From Pomphorhynchus laevis (Eukaryota > Acanthocephala > Palaeacanthocephala > Echinorhynchida > Pomphorhynchidae): a DNA stretch of 64,000 nt. A program made the position numbers and the translations under genes. Positions 34,351-46,284 of the stretch are shown piece after piece. The notes beneath the pieces were generated by a model. That model made no database searches. It was not told where the DNA came from and saw only the letters and a list, made by a program, of their open reading frames with translations. The DNA lies in the NCBI GenBank assembly GCA_012934845.2, contig WNNJ02000657.1, forward strand, positions 62,001 to 126,000, written 5' to 3'. Positions within the stretch are counted from its first letter, which is position 1, and each line of letters starts with the position of its first letter.

Positions 34351-37300
34351 GACAATTTTCACAACATCCGACGAATCCACGAACTTCACGCCAACGACAA
34401 CAACTGGGCCTGGGCAAAGATCGATCTTTCAAACGCCTTCAACTCATTGTCCAGAGCGCACTTACGAGCAACTGTCCGAGAGAACGTCCCAGAGATCTTG
34501 CCATGGTTTGACTTTTCATACAAGTGCAAGGCACCCCTTCGTTTTGGCCCGCAGGACCCTCTCAATTCATGTGAAGGAGTCCAGCAGGGTGATCCATTGG
34601 GCCCGTTCCTCTTCGCGTTGGCCATTAAGAAAACGATTGAACACGTTTCTCATATCCCTGGAATAAACCTCAACATGTGGTACCTGGACGATGGCATAGT
34701 CGGCGGGACGCCTTCGGCAATCGCATCCGCACTCGGCTGGCTAGACACGAGTTTCAAGGCGATTAAATTGCAGCTAAATTGGCGAAAGACAGAGGTCATC
34801 GGCACACCTGAAGCCGTTAGCTCTTGCTTGGCCCTACTATCCGAGGTGGTTTCGGAGAACACCTCTGGAAACATGCACTTGTTAGGCATACCCATCGGTG
34901 ACGAGTCCTTCATAGAAACCCACCTGACAAACGAAATTCTGCCACCGCTAATCCAGACAATTGAAGCAGTAGCCAAGCTGCCAGACCCTCAAGTCGGATA
35001 CCTCCTACTCAAACACTGCGCTTCCTCGTCCAGGATAAACCACCTTCTCCGTTCAGTTGATCCAAGGATTACAAAAACGTTTTGTCAGTCATTCGACAGA
35101 CAAATCGCCAGCGCCTTTCAGAAAATATGCGCGTGTCAACTACACGAAGCAGCGAAATCACAGATGACACTCCCAATCCGTCTGGGAGGATTTGGCCTAA
35201 GATGCAATGCGGCGCATGTCCAGAGCGCATTTATACATAGCGTGATGCAGGTCGGAGAAGAATACAGTCTGGATCCTACACTTTTTCCTGGCTATTCAGA
35301 GGCATTAGCCACCCTTAGAACCACAATGGGATCTCACTTCATACCGTCTACGGATGGCGGTCAATCATCAACCTCACGCCTGATTGAAAATCTCGCCTCG
35401 ACACAGCTTATACAATCAGCTAGCGAAATGGATCGTGCCCGACTACATGCAGTGTCGTGTCCAAAAGCTGGGGCTTGGCTTAACGCTGTACCAAATGCGG
35501 CATCTGGAACGGAATTAACACCCCCACAGTTCTGTATTCTAGTCCGCATGTGGCTTGGAATTCCTTTACACGAAAGGAATTATAGATGCGGCCGCTGCAT
35601 GCGCATAGCTGATAAGGAAGGCATACACTCGCTAACATGCCAATACGGGGGTTATCAAGGACTGCGGCATAATGCTATTCGTGACGTGGTATTCGCAGCC
35701 GCACAATCAGCCCGGATGGATGTAGCTCTGGAAGTGCGAGGTATTATCCCGGACCTACGTGAACGGCCGGCAGACATCCTATTTTACGGGGACCCTCCCC
35801 ATGCAATCGACTTTGCAGTCACTCACCCCCAACAGACGGCATACCGTCGCTCAGCTGCTAACGCAAAGCTCGCCGCCGCTACGTCGTATGCGATTAATGT
35901 TAAAGACCGAAAGTACAAGAGCAGGGTCGAAGCAGCGGGGTATATATTCTCAGCCGCTGTAGTGGAGTCGTTTGGGGGATGGAATGAAGAGGGAAACAGG
36001 GTCATCAAACGGGTTGCAAATAACATGAGCCGGACAAGCGGAGTCACTTACGCCGTGACGATCACGCATTTATACCAGCGCATCTCTATTGCAATAATGA
36101 GAGGCAACGCCAAAGCAATGCTAGCGTCACTTGATCAGATCCCAATATCCACATTTGATGGTGGACACCAGGAAACAGGTGAACCCGGGAAACGCCTCTT
36201 CGAGCCAGACACTTGTGCTTCGAGCCGAACTCGTGATGTGATAAGACTACCCTGTATGACTAGACGTTGTGATACATATAACTCCAGATCAATTGAAACT
36301 GAGTATAATGCTGTGAGCGCCACTTCTACGATAGTCGCAGATAATGAACCGATAAACAAGCATGCGTCTCAATGTAACGATGACATTCCTGCCAATATCA
36401 CTAAGCACGATACTCCATTCGATGCTACTAATGATGTTTTTCAGCATCATCATTCCCAGCTAAATGTAGACGATAATGACGATACTGATGTAGCCAAATC
36501 TCTTACCAAAGTTAGAAAGCAATCGTCGGACTACGGTCAAACAGATTTCGAAAAAGAAATGATATTTACTTATTGTGCAACTACAACTGATGCTAAAAGT
36601 CATCTATTGATGTCTGCTAATTCACCGACAGGACAAGTTACCGATCAAATAATTAAGATCCAACAACTTGGTGAGCTGCATCAGAGTTCAATGCATCCCT
36701 TAGCTAGTAATGATATGCAAATAAATAATAATCAAATGAACGAATACAATAATCTAATTTGTTGTCCAATCAAGGATAATGATAACTTGACGATAAAATT
36801 AAAAGGATCATCTCAACAGGGATTGGAGTTTGAATCGTCATCATTTATACTTAACAGCAATTCAACAATACCAATGATGTCATTTACATCATATGATCCT
36901 AAATATGGGCTTGATTGCAATCCATCGAATGAATTTGCAAAATTTGCTTCTGGTTCTATCAACGAACCCGGTGCCGACGAATCTGCTGCGCCTTTCTTTG
37001 TATCATCGAGTAGTAACCAAGAAGAAACTATGATTGACAATGGTAAAACCGGAATTTCCACGATGAATTGCATCCAATCTAGTGTTGCCGATCATACACC
37101 CGACAATTGTAATGATCATCTCAACCAGATCATTCATCAGTTACTCAACATGTGTGATGATCTTATACTACCCGACAATGTTGTTGATGTTCAAGGTGTT
37201 GAGCATGATCAACATGACGACGCACCAGCGGCAGTACAAATGATAGTGACAACAAATACCACCAATCACTTAATTACGAATAAAAGTAGTAATATCGCAT

Positions 37301-37560
37301 CAATTTTGAAGAGTTGCTCAAACATGGTTCGAAGAATTAACGAATTCATTACAACCGCCACCACCGCGGCCGCGAATACATCAACCGAATCGGAAGATAA
37401 TCGTCACAGCAACGCTCATGGATCGCATGAACATGATAGCGAAGAATATCAGCGATCACAAAGAAATAACTCTAAAAAGTACAGTAATAAGCCGGAGCTT
37501 ACAAAATCCTTGCCGATCGGTGAGAATTTAGAATCTGATCATTCATTATACTTACTCTAA
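34351..37560 (+). CDS. Intact RLE-type reverse transcriptase frame fused to a long polar tail (copy 5)
   Basis: An open frame of 1,069 codons starts inside RT motif A (WAWAKIDLSNAFNSL), so the element is 5-prime truncated and has no native start. Numbering from the TTG at 34447, motif B is EGVQQGDPLGPFLFAL (43-58) and the catalytic motif is YLDD (79-82). A zinc knuckle has C381, C384, H394 and C398. RHNAIRD (407) precedes a restriction-like endonuclease with D443 (RPADILFYG), D455 (AIDFAVTH) and Lys residues near 474-490. The RT part should end near residue 573, but the frame continues for about 460 residues rich in Asn, Asp, Ser, Thr, Gln and His with no domain I know. RT DNA is near 50 percent G+C and the tail is clearly more A+T-rich. 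All other RLE copies here are riddled with stops. Either this is a young insertion whose family has a long C-terminus, or RT sequence is fused to a host exon. It lies in the interval between repeat exons 8 and 9. Confidence 0.8.
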   Translation, partial: DNFHNIRRIHELHANDNNWAWAKIDLSNAFNSLSRAHLRATVRENVPEILPWFDFSYKCKAPLRFGPQDPLNSCEGVQQGDPLGPFLFALAIKKTIEHVSHIPGINLNMWYLDDGIVGGTPSAIASALGWLDTSFKAIKLQLNWRKTEVIGTPEAVSSCLALLSEVVSENTSGNMHLLGIPIGDESFIETHLTNEILPPLIQTIEAVAKLPDPQVGYLLLKHCASSSRINHLLRSVDPRITKTFCQSFDRQIASAFQKICACQLHEAAKSQMTLPIRLGGFGLRCNAAHVQSAFIHSVMQVGEEYSLDPTLFPGYSEALATLRTTMGSHFIPSTDGGQSSTSRLIENLASTQLIQSASEMDRARLHAVSCPKAGAWLNAVPNAASGTELTPPQFCILVRMWLGIPLHERNYRCGRCMRIADKEGIHSLTCQYGGYQGLRHNAIRDVVFAAAQSARMDVALEVRGIIPDLRERPADILFYGDPPHAIDFAVTHPQQTAYRRSAANAKLAAATSYAINVKDRKYKSRVEAAGYIFSAAVVESFGGWNEEGNRVIKRVANNMSRTSGVTYAVTITHLYQRISIAIMRGNAKAMLASLDQIPISTFDGGHQETGEPGKRLFEPDTCASSRTRDVIRLPCMTRRCDTYNSRSIETEYNAVSATSTIVADNEPINKHASQCNDDIPANITKHDTPFDATNDVFQHHHSQLNVDDNDDTDVAKSLTKVRKQSSDYGQTDFEKEMIFTYCATTTDAKSHLLMSANSPTGQVTDQIIKIQQLGELHQSSMHPLASNDMQINNNQMNEYNNLICCPIKDNDNLTIKLKGSSQQGLEFESSSFILNSNSTIPMMSFTSYDPKYGLDCNPSNEFAKFASGSINEPGADESAAPFFVSSSSNQEETMIDNGKTGISTMNCIQSSVADHTPDNCNDHLNQIIHQLLNMCDDLILPDNVVDVQGVEHDQHDDAPAAVQMIVTTNTTNHLITNKSSNIASILKSCSNMVRRINEFITTATTAAANTSTESEDNRHSNAHGSHEHDSEEYQRSQRNNSKKYSNKPELTKSLPIGENLESDHSLYLL

Positions 37561-37640
37561 TTTGTAATAATTTTTTTTTGTTGAATAAGAAATAGTTAAT
37601 TAAAAAAAACAAAAAGACAATTTTTTTTATAAAAACCAAC

Positions 37641-38340
37641 ATGGCATGTGATGTTTGCTACATGAAAATGGTAAAGAACGGACATAAGAGCTATTTAGGT
37701 AATTATGCATGGAATTACCTAACAAATATTATAGTGTGTAGCAAATTGAAGACTACAAAATCTATTTGGAGCGCTAGCTTTATAGATGGATTTAACATAT
37801 ATTTTGTCAATTTTATAGAAATACTATATAGATATCCCAGTTACCAGCAACAAAAAACAGTAATAAAGGATTCGAGTATATCCATTCCGACATTTATAAA
37901 TTTTTACAAGAAATTGAGAATTAGATACCATGAGTATATGGTAAACAATCCTGAATTATTAGGTGGTGAAGGCATAATTTGTCAAATCACGAAAAATGTT
38001 TCTGCCACAAACAGAAACACAATATAGCAATGTCAACGGGTGAGCAGATTTTGATGTTTGTAATAGTTGGTATGTCGTTTACTCCGGTCAAACGATATTT
38101 GGAAATAGTGCAAAATAGGAATGAGGAAAATTTGCTACTTATAATTGTAACAAACAGAAGTACAGAACGAAGACGACGATGGATGCTTGTAAGAAGGAAT
38201 TGATATATTACTTTAGTGAGTGGATGCGGAGGGATAATATTCCTGGTTATATGGAAAAGGTATTCTTTCAAAAAAAATTTAATTTGAAATATTCTTTTTC
38301 GGAAGGGGGTTGGCAAGAGTCTTTATGGGGGAATTTGACA
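37641..38340 (+). pseudogene. Merlin/ISXO2-type DDE transposase
   Basis: The frame at 37641-38027 starts MACDVCYMKM and runs to NNPELLGGEGIICQI, matching the stretch before the first catalytic Asp in ISXO2/IS1595-like (Merlin) transposases (GGxGxIVxIDE). A frameshift near 37985 moves to KCFCHKQKHNIAMSTGEQ, then FVIVGMSFTPVKRYLEIV and QNRNEENLLLII, the region of the second catalytic Asp. The expected IDE reads as IT/E here, so the first Asp is lost. Further frames break up before 38340, and the third acidic residue is not seen. A nuclear DNA transposase, now dead. Confidence 0.6.
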
Positions 38341-38500
38341 AGATCCATTAATTAATGAATCATATAAAGACGTGGTTCTGTGGATAATACTTATTATGTT
38401 AGTAGTATTATACATTAAATAAAAATGATGATGTTTGTTTTAAATATGATGATTGTTTTAGCGAGTTTAAGGTAAAAGTTATTCTATATTAAATCTTTTT
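38317..38500 (+). repeat. Repeat tail after the Merlin-like gene, copy 1
   Basis: ATTTGACAAGATCCATTAAT, then AATCATATAAAGACGTG and a TTTAGCGAGTTT segment, recur in the same order at 51880-52050, probably the 3-prime end of the transposon family. From 38501 to 40012 I see no gene, only AT-rich sequence. Confidence 0.65.
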
Positions 38501-40012
38501 AAAAGAGATTAACTATTTATTATTTTAAATCTTATTTTTGAAATATATGATTTTTTAACAGCCTCATAAACATGTGCAAATGTTAATTGTGGAGTAAATA
38601 TTTAAAGTTATAACAAACTTTTAACTGTTCCACGTTAAATTTTGTGTTTTCTTAAGTTATTGTAGTTTTTCGAATTGGACGCGGTTTCGTCGGCATAAAG
38701 CTTCCAGGCAGCATTTTTCTAAGATATTTGTATTCAAACTTTACATAAACTTATGATATTTTATTGAAATTGAGAAGCAAATACAATAAAACAATTACTA
38801 CAAGAATTGTATTAATAGTGTTATCTTCTTACTGTGGCTATTGGTTCATATAAGTTATTGACTTATTATATAAGTTTAAAGTTATTGGCTCATTTGAAAT
38901 CGATTTATTTGTCAAAATTTCACAATAATCCACTACATGTAGCTAATATATTAATATGCAGTGTATATAATGTCTTCTAATATGTTATAAAGTTTCAATC
39001 TAAAATTTTCCGTTCGTTTGTATTGCTGCGACTTCAAGATTTTTAATTCCTGACCATAAATAATCAAAAGTCATCTTATAAAAGCGACTCCGATGGTTTG
39101 CTGAAAATTTGTGTAGAATCCAAGATTGTGAAAGCTTTATTGTCTATATTAATACGGAAAGACCAAGTAGAGTATGATTTGGATTGTATATTACTAACAT
39201 TAAGAGTGATTGGAGAGCGATAATTGTATCTTAATTTAGTATAAATACTGCGGTTAGAGCTGTATAAGTAATAGTTCGTTTTTTACTAAACCAATGAGTT
39301 TGAGTAATATGGACCATGCCAGTATATGTGGGATCGGAAAGTGTATTGATTTAGTGCGAAAAACAAAAGAAAGCTATATGATCATAGCATAGAATTATAC
39401 ATCATTGCTGTGAATAGAGTTAAATAGTGTTGTGAATATAAATAGATATGGTATAATCACATCATAATGTCAAAATTTGAGTTTATCATTAAAATATCAA
39501 GCTTGATATTAACATATTTTCTACGCTGCTCTATGATCGTACTGTTACATATTTAAACGAAACACCATCGTTTCGGTTTGATTACACTCTTAAAGCTTTG
39601 TCAACATATATTATGCCACTATTAATATAGTGCAAAAACGCAAAATTATCTGATTGATATGTTAACTTTTTGAACTCTTATTTGACTAATTAATTTCTAT
39701 TTATCTCATCTAGAGCCAATTTCAAAATCGAGTTGTATACTTAAATGTGAAAAAAGCTTTGATAATCAGGCTGTTTAAATTATAAAATGTGGTCGTTTAA
39801 AAATAAAATGAATGACTGTTAATATCATAACATTTATAGTCAGATTCTTAAGCGAGCACGATTCCTAAGGATTACTTTATTCTTGTTCAATAAGAATGTT
39901 TGATACTAAACATTAATGTAAATACTAAACAGAATTGATGCAAATAGTTTGAATCCCAGTGGAACACTTTTAAATATACAAGGCGATTCTGAAATTGTCA
40001 TTATATGAAATT

Positions 40013-40196
40013 ATTTATAGAATCGAACCAAAAAAACAAGAATTTATTCGATAAATAAGTTCAGTTTAATATTTCAATATCTGATGCTATCATCATAAGG
40101 AACCTTTAAAAAGTTCATGATGATGCAGCTATTGAAATATTAAACTGAACCTTTTTATCGAACAAATTATCGTTTCTTTGGATCCATTCTATAAAT
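40013..40196. repeat. Foldback hairpin element, family 2
   Basis: Two arms of about 80 bp (left arm starts TTTATAGAATCGAACCAAA; right arm ends TTTGGATCCATTCTATAAA) are complementary with roughly 10 mismatches around a short loop near 40100. Distinct in sequence from family 1. A related hairpin lies at 52.4 kb. Confidence 0.8.
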
Positions 40197-40274
40197 ACAA
40201 TTCTTATAAATATTTTGTTTAGAATGACTGTACAATTATGAAGGTTCCCTCAAATGAACCCCAAAGTTTAATAT

Positions 40275-43090
40275 TAAATTTTGTTTTTCAGTCAGTGAAA
40301 TTTCTATCGTTAGTACGCCCATGCGTCTCCACTTGGTGAACGTCTTCATTTTGACATATTTGTAGTCGTCCGGGAGCGAACTGACACTGACCGAACTGAC
40401 ATTTATCGGGTCGATAATATGTTGATTGAGATCCGCTAGTTAGCCGTCGTAAACAAATCGATTCGGTTTTTGCAATCGTTATCGAAAGCTTTGCTCTTAC
40501 CATATTTATACAAGTGGCATAGTCTATATTGAATCTTGATGCTCTCCTTCTGGCGATTAATTGAATGACTTTGTTAGAATTTTGCTCGATGCCTCAACTG
40601 GATGTCATTACAAATGGATAAAACCATCCGCTTTCAATTTTTGACACACACACTCTCTCTATGTGTATTTTTCTCGTTTCCTGGATTGATGGTATTCAAA
40701 TCCCACACACCGTCCGGAAACGTATGACGAATCAAGGCAGTTGTAGACACATACATGTAAGTAGGAACGCTCTACGTTTCCATATTCCAAACTGCTGTAT
40801 GCAATATCAAGTTTGGCGTGTGATGCACGGATCGTTGTAGAATGCTCAAACTGAACCGCGTTTTTAACGAATTGAAATTTAAATTCTACTGTAACCTGAT
40901 AGCACACATCTCTGATGGAATGGGTGCGTATATCCCACACAATATATCCCACAGTGATTAAGACATTGTCCCAATCAATGCCCCAGTGATTGGGACATTG
41001 TCCAACTCAATGACCCAGTGATTATGACACCATATGTTTGGAAGGATTATTCGTGAATTTTCGTGAAAACTTCACCGCATCAACACCTAGCCACTGTTGC
41101 ATCGAATTCAACACTGTTCCTTGCCACAAGTGCATCCCTGAATGCTTTATTGCCCATCCTGTAATCTCGCTTTTCGAAATAACGATTTGATAACCACGCT
41201 GAAGCTTCACTATGCAAGCACACTCGAGGATATATTTCCAGTTTGTAGGAGCGTTTGAGATTATACGTTGCTTCCTCGCAAGATGATAACTCTCAATCTT
41301 TGATTTGATCTCCAATGTCAATACTGCTTAGCTCGATGATAAATTTGCTCTTTCCGTATCACTGATGTATGGACCACATATTTCCAAAGAGGACTGATAT
41401 GCCTGATAAACTATATCGTTTAGATTTGAAATTCCGAGACATCCGTGTCTAAACGGTAGTAAACATATGCCAGACAACTCCTGGGAATAATGGTTTACGC
41501 CAAATATTATCGGATCATACACTTAAATATAGATTCTTTCAGCGCTAGAAATGTTCCGGCTTCAATAGTTGTTGTCCTTGGAGGTTTACCACCGAAATTG
41601 CAACCCTTGTAATAACCCAGCATATGCAATTTGAGCATCGACATACCCAATCTCGAAAGTTTATTAATTTTTTCTAGCCATGCATTTATTTTTCTTTCCA
41701 AAATCTGACTGACCAATAAAGGATCCTAGTAACTCAGACCCTTCATCATTCACTTGAACCTGTGTTCAAGCTTTCAAAGAAACAAAGTTCGAATACTTTC
41801 AACAAACAAAGTTCGAATTTGGGTCGAACTTTCATTAGCACAGACCACAATTCCAAAATTTTGTCGAATCCTCCGATGCAAGTAAAATCATTCGCGTATC
41901 AACGGTGTAAGACACTTGGAACATCAGTCATCAGTTCATTTATCAACGGAAGTGCGGCTTCCCCGAATGCGGCCATAGCTAAAGGATCACATTGATTGAA
42001 TCCCTCTTTTGACCAAATAACCTCGTCATGTAATACAAGTTCAAGATTTGAGCTGTAGCAATTCCTTAAAATCTTTGTAAGCGAAAGGCATTCCTTTTTT
42101 ACAATGGAAAGTGCGCGGTTGACGTTGCTAAATGCATTTGTAGCATCGGCAAAAATCAAACACGCTTGATAGTGCTCTTTAAATATTTTGTCCTAACAGA
42201 GTTAATTATCTTCACTATGGAACAATGTTGTCCTACGCATAGATGTTCCTCCCCAGCTACTGCTTGAAGATATTTGCTGATTATTTTCATTAAAATGTTT
42301 CCTATTATTCTCCTTAGTACTTTCCCCATACCAATCGTACGAACTCCCGGGGTTTCGTTTAGCTGTAAAGGCCGACTTGCGAGAAGTGTATTTATCGAAC
42401 TATGCGGTATTGTGAATTTGGCTACATTTTCGGCTAGTCCATGCGAGCTCTGTCCAAAGGCATTTAATAATAAACGTCAGGCACTCGCATTCTTGCCAGA
42501 TAGGCCACCACTAACATACGTACATCTCGATGCAATTTTAATATCAACTGGTCTAATGTGAGCAAACGCGGCATCAGATGTTTAATTACTTTAGATAGTT
42601 GATTATGAAGAATTCGATCCATTGAAGTTTACGAAGCGGGAGGGTGAAGCCACTCAAGTTTTTCAAATATCGTTATGCCGTCACAGCTCAGTTGTATCCA
42701 AAACAGGATGTTCAATGTCACGAGCTCGCACGGTTCTCATAGCTGCAGACACACTTCATCTGTAAATAGTTTATTGAATCGTTTGTGACAATTGCATTTG
42801 CTTATACTGGATTAAGCTGCTCGGTGTTCCTTAATTGTAAAATTTTAGCTTCAATCATTAACTCTCTTAATTTTGATTCGTCCCACATGTTTAATGTCCT
42901 TTCAAGAGTCTTTCTCAAAACCGGCGCTTTTAAACAATCCGGACGCTATAGCAATAGGGGACAGAATACACTAGCTCTGTTAAGTGCATTGTTGAACGAG
43001 ATAGACGTTTGCCAAATAGCGCACCAGCAGAACACCTTGGAACACGAAACAGGTTCGGTCTCCAAAATTTAATCTCCTCATAAACATTGA
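40275..43090 (-). mobile_element. RLE-type non-LTR retrotransposon, most complete decayed copy (copy 6)
   Basis: Read right to left: an N-terminal segment (LERTLNMWDESKLRELM, about 42900); a block corresponding to GVRPIGxGEVLRRI (GVRTIGMGKVLRRIIGNIL, about 42330); RT motif A IFADATNAFSNVNRAL and motif B QCDPLAMAAFGEA (42159-41899); the RT thumb region (41716-41328, with FRHGCLGISNLNDIVYQAYQ); a GASSWL-like segment (41321-41022); and RHN/RLE remains (HAKLDIAYSSLEYGNVERSY, 40952-40659). The gene order supports one family with copies 1 and 2. Several stops and frameshifts separate the parts. Confidence 0.7.
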
Positions 43091-43542
43091 CTAAAATGCC
43101 AGAAGATATGACCTCTGTCAGAAATACTGAAACTATGTATTATTGGTTACGACGTTATTATTATTTTTATAATTTTCAAACAAGTTTAATGAATTATTAA
43201 TTAAAAAATATAATATGAATATATAATATAAATATATAATAGCAATATGTAATTTGTGTAATTTGCTTTATGTTGTAATTGAATTTTGCCTTCACTATAA
43301 AACAATATTTTCTTTCGATAAATTTCGTTTCCTTAAATACTATGATTTCAAAAAAACTGATGTAACATTGACTTCTTTATTAATCTTAATAAAGAACCAT
43401 TATATCTAAGACAATTATTAATCAGCAAATAATTACAATTACAATTTTAAGACAACTTTTAATCTGTAAATAATTATTTTCAAATTACAAAAATCAGTAA
43501 ATAATTACAATTATACGAAATGAAATGGATATTTTCAACTAA

Positions 43543-43848
43543 ATGAAATATAAGTTGAAATTTATTAGTCAAATAAGAGTTCAAAAAGTTAATAGACTAA
43601 TCAAAGAATCCAACAGTTTCTTAATAGTATCGCATTATGTTGACAAAAGCTTTTGCAATGTCAGCCTAAAAAGCTGTATTACAAGGAAGATACGAGAATT
43701 AAGATTAGTTACTAAAACGGGATGCATTGACAATAGAACATTGTATTCGGTTCATCTGGAAAACACGCAAATTGATTTTGTCAAGATTGATTTTGTGATA
43801 ACTCGTCGACAAAACAGTTTGAAGAAATTTAGCGTTTACCGGAAGTAG
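43543..43848 (+). CDS. Unrecognised 101-codon frame
   Basis: Starts MKYKLKFISQIRVQKVNRLI and ends near a stop at 43846. It is Lys/Arg-rich with regularly spaced hydrophobics. A second open stretch in another frame follows, from about 43893 to 44120 (NQNSLENKYDNGSAQTSSKY, then VLLLKCINSELISDAE), so a frameshifted gene of about 190 residues is possible. No domain recognised. 43091-43542 holds nothing visible. Confidence 0.3.
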   Translation: MKYKLKFISQIRVQKVNRLIKESNSFLIVSHYVDKSFCNVSLKSCITRKIRELRLVTKTGCIDNRTLYSVHLENTQIDFVKIDFVITRRQNSLKKFSVYRK

Positions 43849-44164
43849 AGATATTGGACGATCGACCTTCTTTCGAAACTAATACCATCTAAAAATTTAT
43901 CAGACACTATGGAACGTTAATTAATCAAAATAGCCTGGAAAATAAATATGATAATGGTTCCGCCCAAACATCCTCCAAATATCGGATTATCTTTGCAGGT
44001 GATCATCGGTTACATACCGTTTTGCTACTCAAGTGCATCAACTCTGAACTAATTTCTGATGCAGAAGCAATAACATCTAAGGAATCATCACATATCACTG
44101 CATTCGTAATCGTAATTTTATCAATTACTTGAGAGATTTTCTTATTAATTTCATATCATGTTCA

Positions 44165-44458
44165 TTAATAATCAAATTGATTAAATTAAATCAGCTAACT
44201 GAGTCTACGTATTGTTATATAATTATAAAATAAACAAAACATAATAATGCTAAATCAAAATTTAATAATTAAATAATAAAATTAATAATTGTTTTTAGAT
44301 TTTCTATAATTTAAATCAAGTTAAAAATAAAAAATAAAATAAAATAAATAAAATAAAAAATAAACGTCATTTTTATGAATTGACTAATAAATAACAGACG
44401 TTGCATCATAATAAGAATTAGAGGTCATCAGGAGGAACTGCTATGCTATCAGATAAGC
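44165..44458 (-). repeat. Penelope-associated 3-prime region, truncated copy
   Basis: Close match to 20790-21045, ending (sense start) just beyond the CATAGCAG block, within a few bases of where that copy starts. Confidence 0.75.
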
Positions 44459-44922
44459 AAAATTTGATTTACATTCACAAGGCTTAATATCCTTTCAAAA
44501 TTATGATAATTTCCATTGCCTAGCAGTTTTATTACATACTACTTTTTCAAAATATTGGCGATAATTGATATTTCATTCATTAAATTCATTTCATAAAAGA
44601 TAATTAGTAAATGAGAATGAGTAGGTGTAGGTAGTAAAGCTCTACTTTCTACTAAACCACACAGAATTCACATCAAAGTAGATTTTAACGAGACAAGCGC
44701 TGTTTGAGTTGTGAAGTTAATGACCTGTTTGACCACACGTAACCTCGTAATCTGAAAATTTTGATTATCAATATTTTTCAACGTGGTCTTGCAATATTTA
44801 TTATTATTTAATTTAAAATTAAAACTCATTAATTTTCAATCTTAATATATTAATATTATTTGCTTTCAATTACATATTATGCCTTCCTACATTTTTACAT
44901 TTATATAACTTTTAATGTTTAG

Positions 44923-44988
44923 TACGTTCTTCGATACGAAGTGCGATATAAACTCTTCAATGGTTATTTCTGGTAATTCTCATTCAAT
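44923..44988 (+). CDS. 66-nt repeat exon 9
   Basis: Same sequence, acceptor and donor as exons 5 and 6. Confidence 0.75.
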
Positions 44989-45090
44989 GTAAGTAGCAGT
45001 GAAGTTCAAGTTTATTTTTGTGTTATATTTTATCATGTTTTTGTTCAAATATGTGTTAACTTTTTTGATTATGTTTATCTCAGCACAATT

Positions 45091-45095
<5 letters not shown>

Positions 45096-45168
<73 letters not shown>
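45096..45168. repeat. (AT)n microsatellite
   Basis: About 35 AT units, at the place corresponding to the shorter run at 32620. Confidence 0.95.
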
Positions 45169-45170
<2 letters not shown>

Positions 45171-45513
45171 TTAAATATATTAGTATATATAGGGAATTAA
45201 TATTATATTCTTTGATATTATCTTGGAATTTAATATAAATTACCTGATAATGATGATATATTTTATATTGCTACAGTTTTTATGGTAAGAAAGTTTTGAA
45301 TTTCTTTATATAAGTTCTTGAAAAAGATACATTTGTTTTGCTATAGTGTAAGTAACGTTAAATTTTGAATTAACAATCATTTTAAACGTTAATAGCGAAA
45401 TTGTTATAATATTGTTCGAATTGTTTAATTCAGTATTTAAAAATGTTAAAATAATTAGTTGTAATTTCAAGCAACACATACGTTAATATATTTATTTAGT
45501 TTTTAATGTTTAG

Positions 45514-45579
45514 AAAGTTCTTTGATACTTACTGCGATTTAAACTCTTCAATGGTTATTTCTGGTAATTCTCGTTTTAT
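45514..45579 (+). CDS. 66-nt repeat exon 10
   Basis: Acceptor TTTTTAATGTTTAG, donor GTAAGTAGC. It reads KFFDTYCDLNSSMVISGN then SRF, with sequon NSS. It differs from exon 6 at the corresponding place mainly at the exon ends. Confidence 0.75.
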
Positions 45580-46017
45580 GTAAGTAGCAGTGAAGTTCAA
45601 GTTTATTTTTGTGCTATATTGTATCATGTTTTTGTTTAAATATTTGTTAACTCTTTTGAGTATGTTTATCTCAGCACAATTCTCTGATAATATATTATAT
45701 ATTAATTTAATATATAAATATATTATAGGGAATTAATATTATATTCTTTGATATTATCAGGGAATTAATATAAATTACTCTTTAATGATGATATATTTTA
45801 TGTTGTTAACGTTTTTATGGTAAGAAAGTTCTGAATTTCTATATATAAGTTCCTGAAAAATACTTTTGCTTGTAATGCTATGATGTAAGTAAAGTTTAAT
45901 TTTGAATTAACAATCATTTTAAACGTTAATAACGAATTTGTTATAATATTGCGAATTGTTCAATTCTATATTTAAAAATGTTAAAATAATTAGTTGTTAT
46001 TTCAAGCAACACTTACG

Positions 46018-46079
46018 TTCTTCGATAGTAATTTGGATATACATTCTTTAAAAGTTATTTTTGCTAATGTTCATTTTTT
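46018..46079 (+). pseudogene. Damaged repeat exon, acceptor deleted
   Basis: It reads FFDSNLDIHSLKVIFAN like exon 7 and keeps the GTAAGTAGC donor. A deletion of roughly 35 bp relative to 33510-33556 has removed the acceptor and the first bases. It probably cannot be spliced in. Confidence 0.65.
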
Positions 46080-46284
46080 GTAAGTAGCATAACATATCAT
46101 CTACGAAAATAAATAAATTAAGATAAATATGAAATTTGTTCATTGTTTCCACTGATATAGAGATCGGGTGATTGAGGAAGTGCTTTTACGAACTTGACAA
46201 ATTATCACTGTCCTGAGTGGCCGATCTGACTTCCAGTTAGGAAAATCTTAAGCGTTCCTTGGCAAGATGTATAATTTGATTTCT

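Noticed and set aside
36135-36359. Minus-strand frames inside 34.4-37.6 kb
   Set aside because: They are shadows of the long plus-strand frame.
40741-40755. GTAAGTAGG donor-like site
   Set aside because: It lies inside the antisense of a decayed retrotransposon endonuclease and has no repeat-unit sequence before it.
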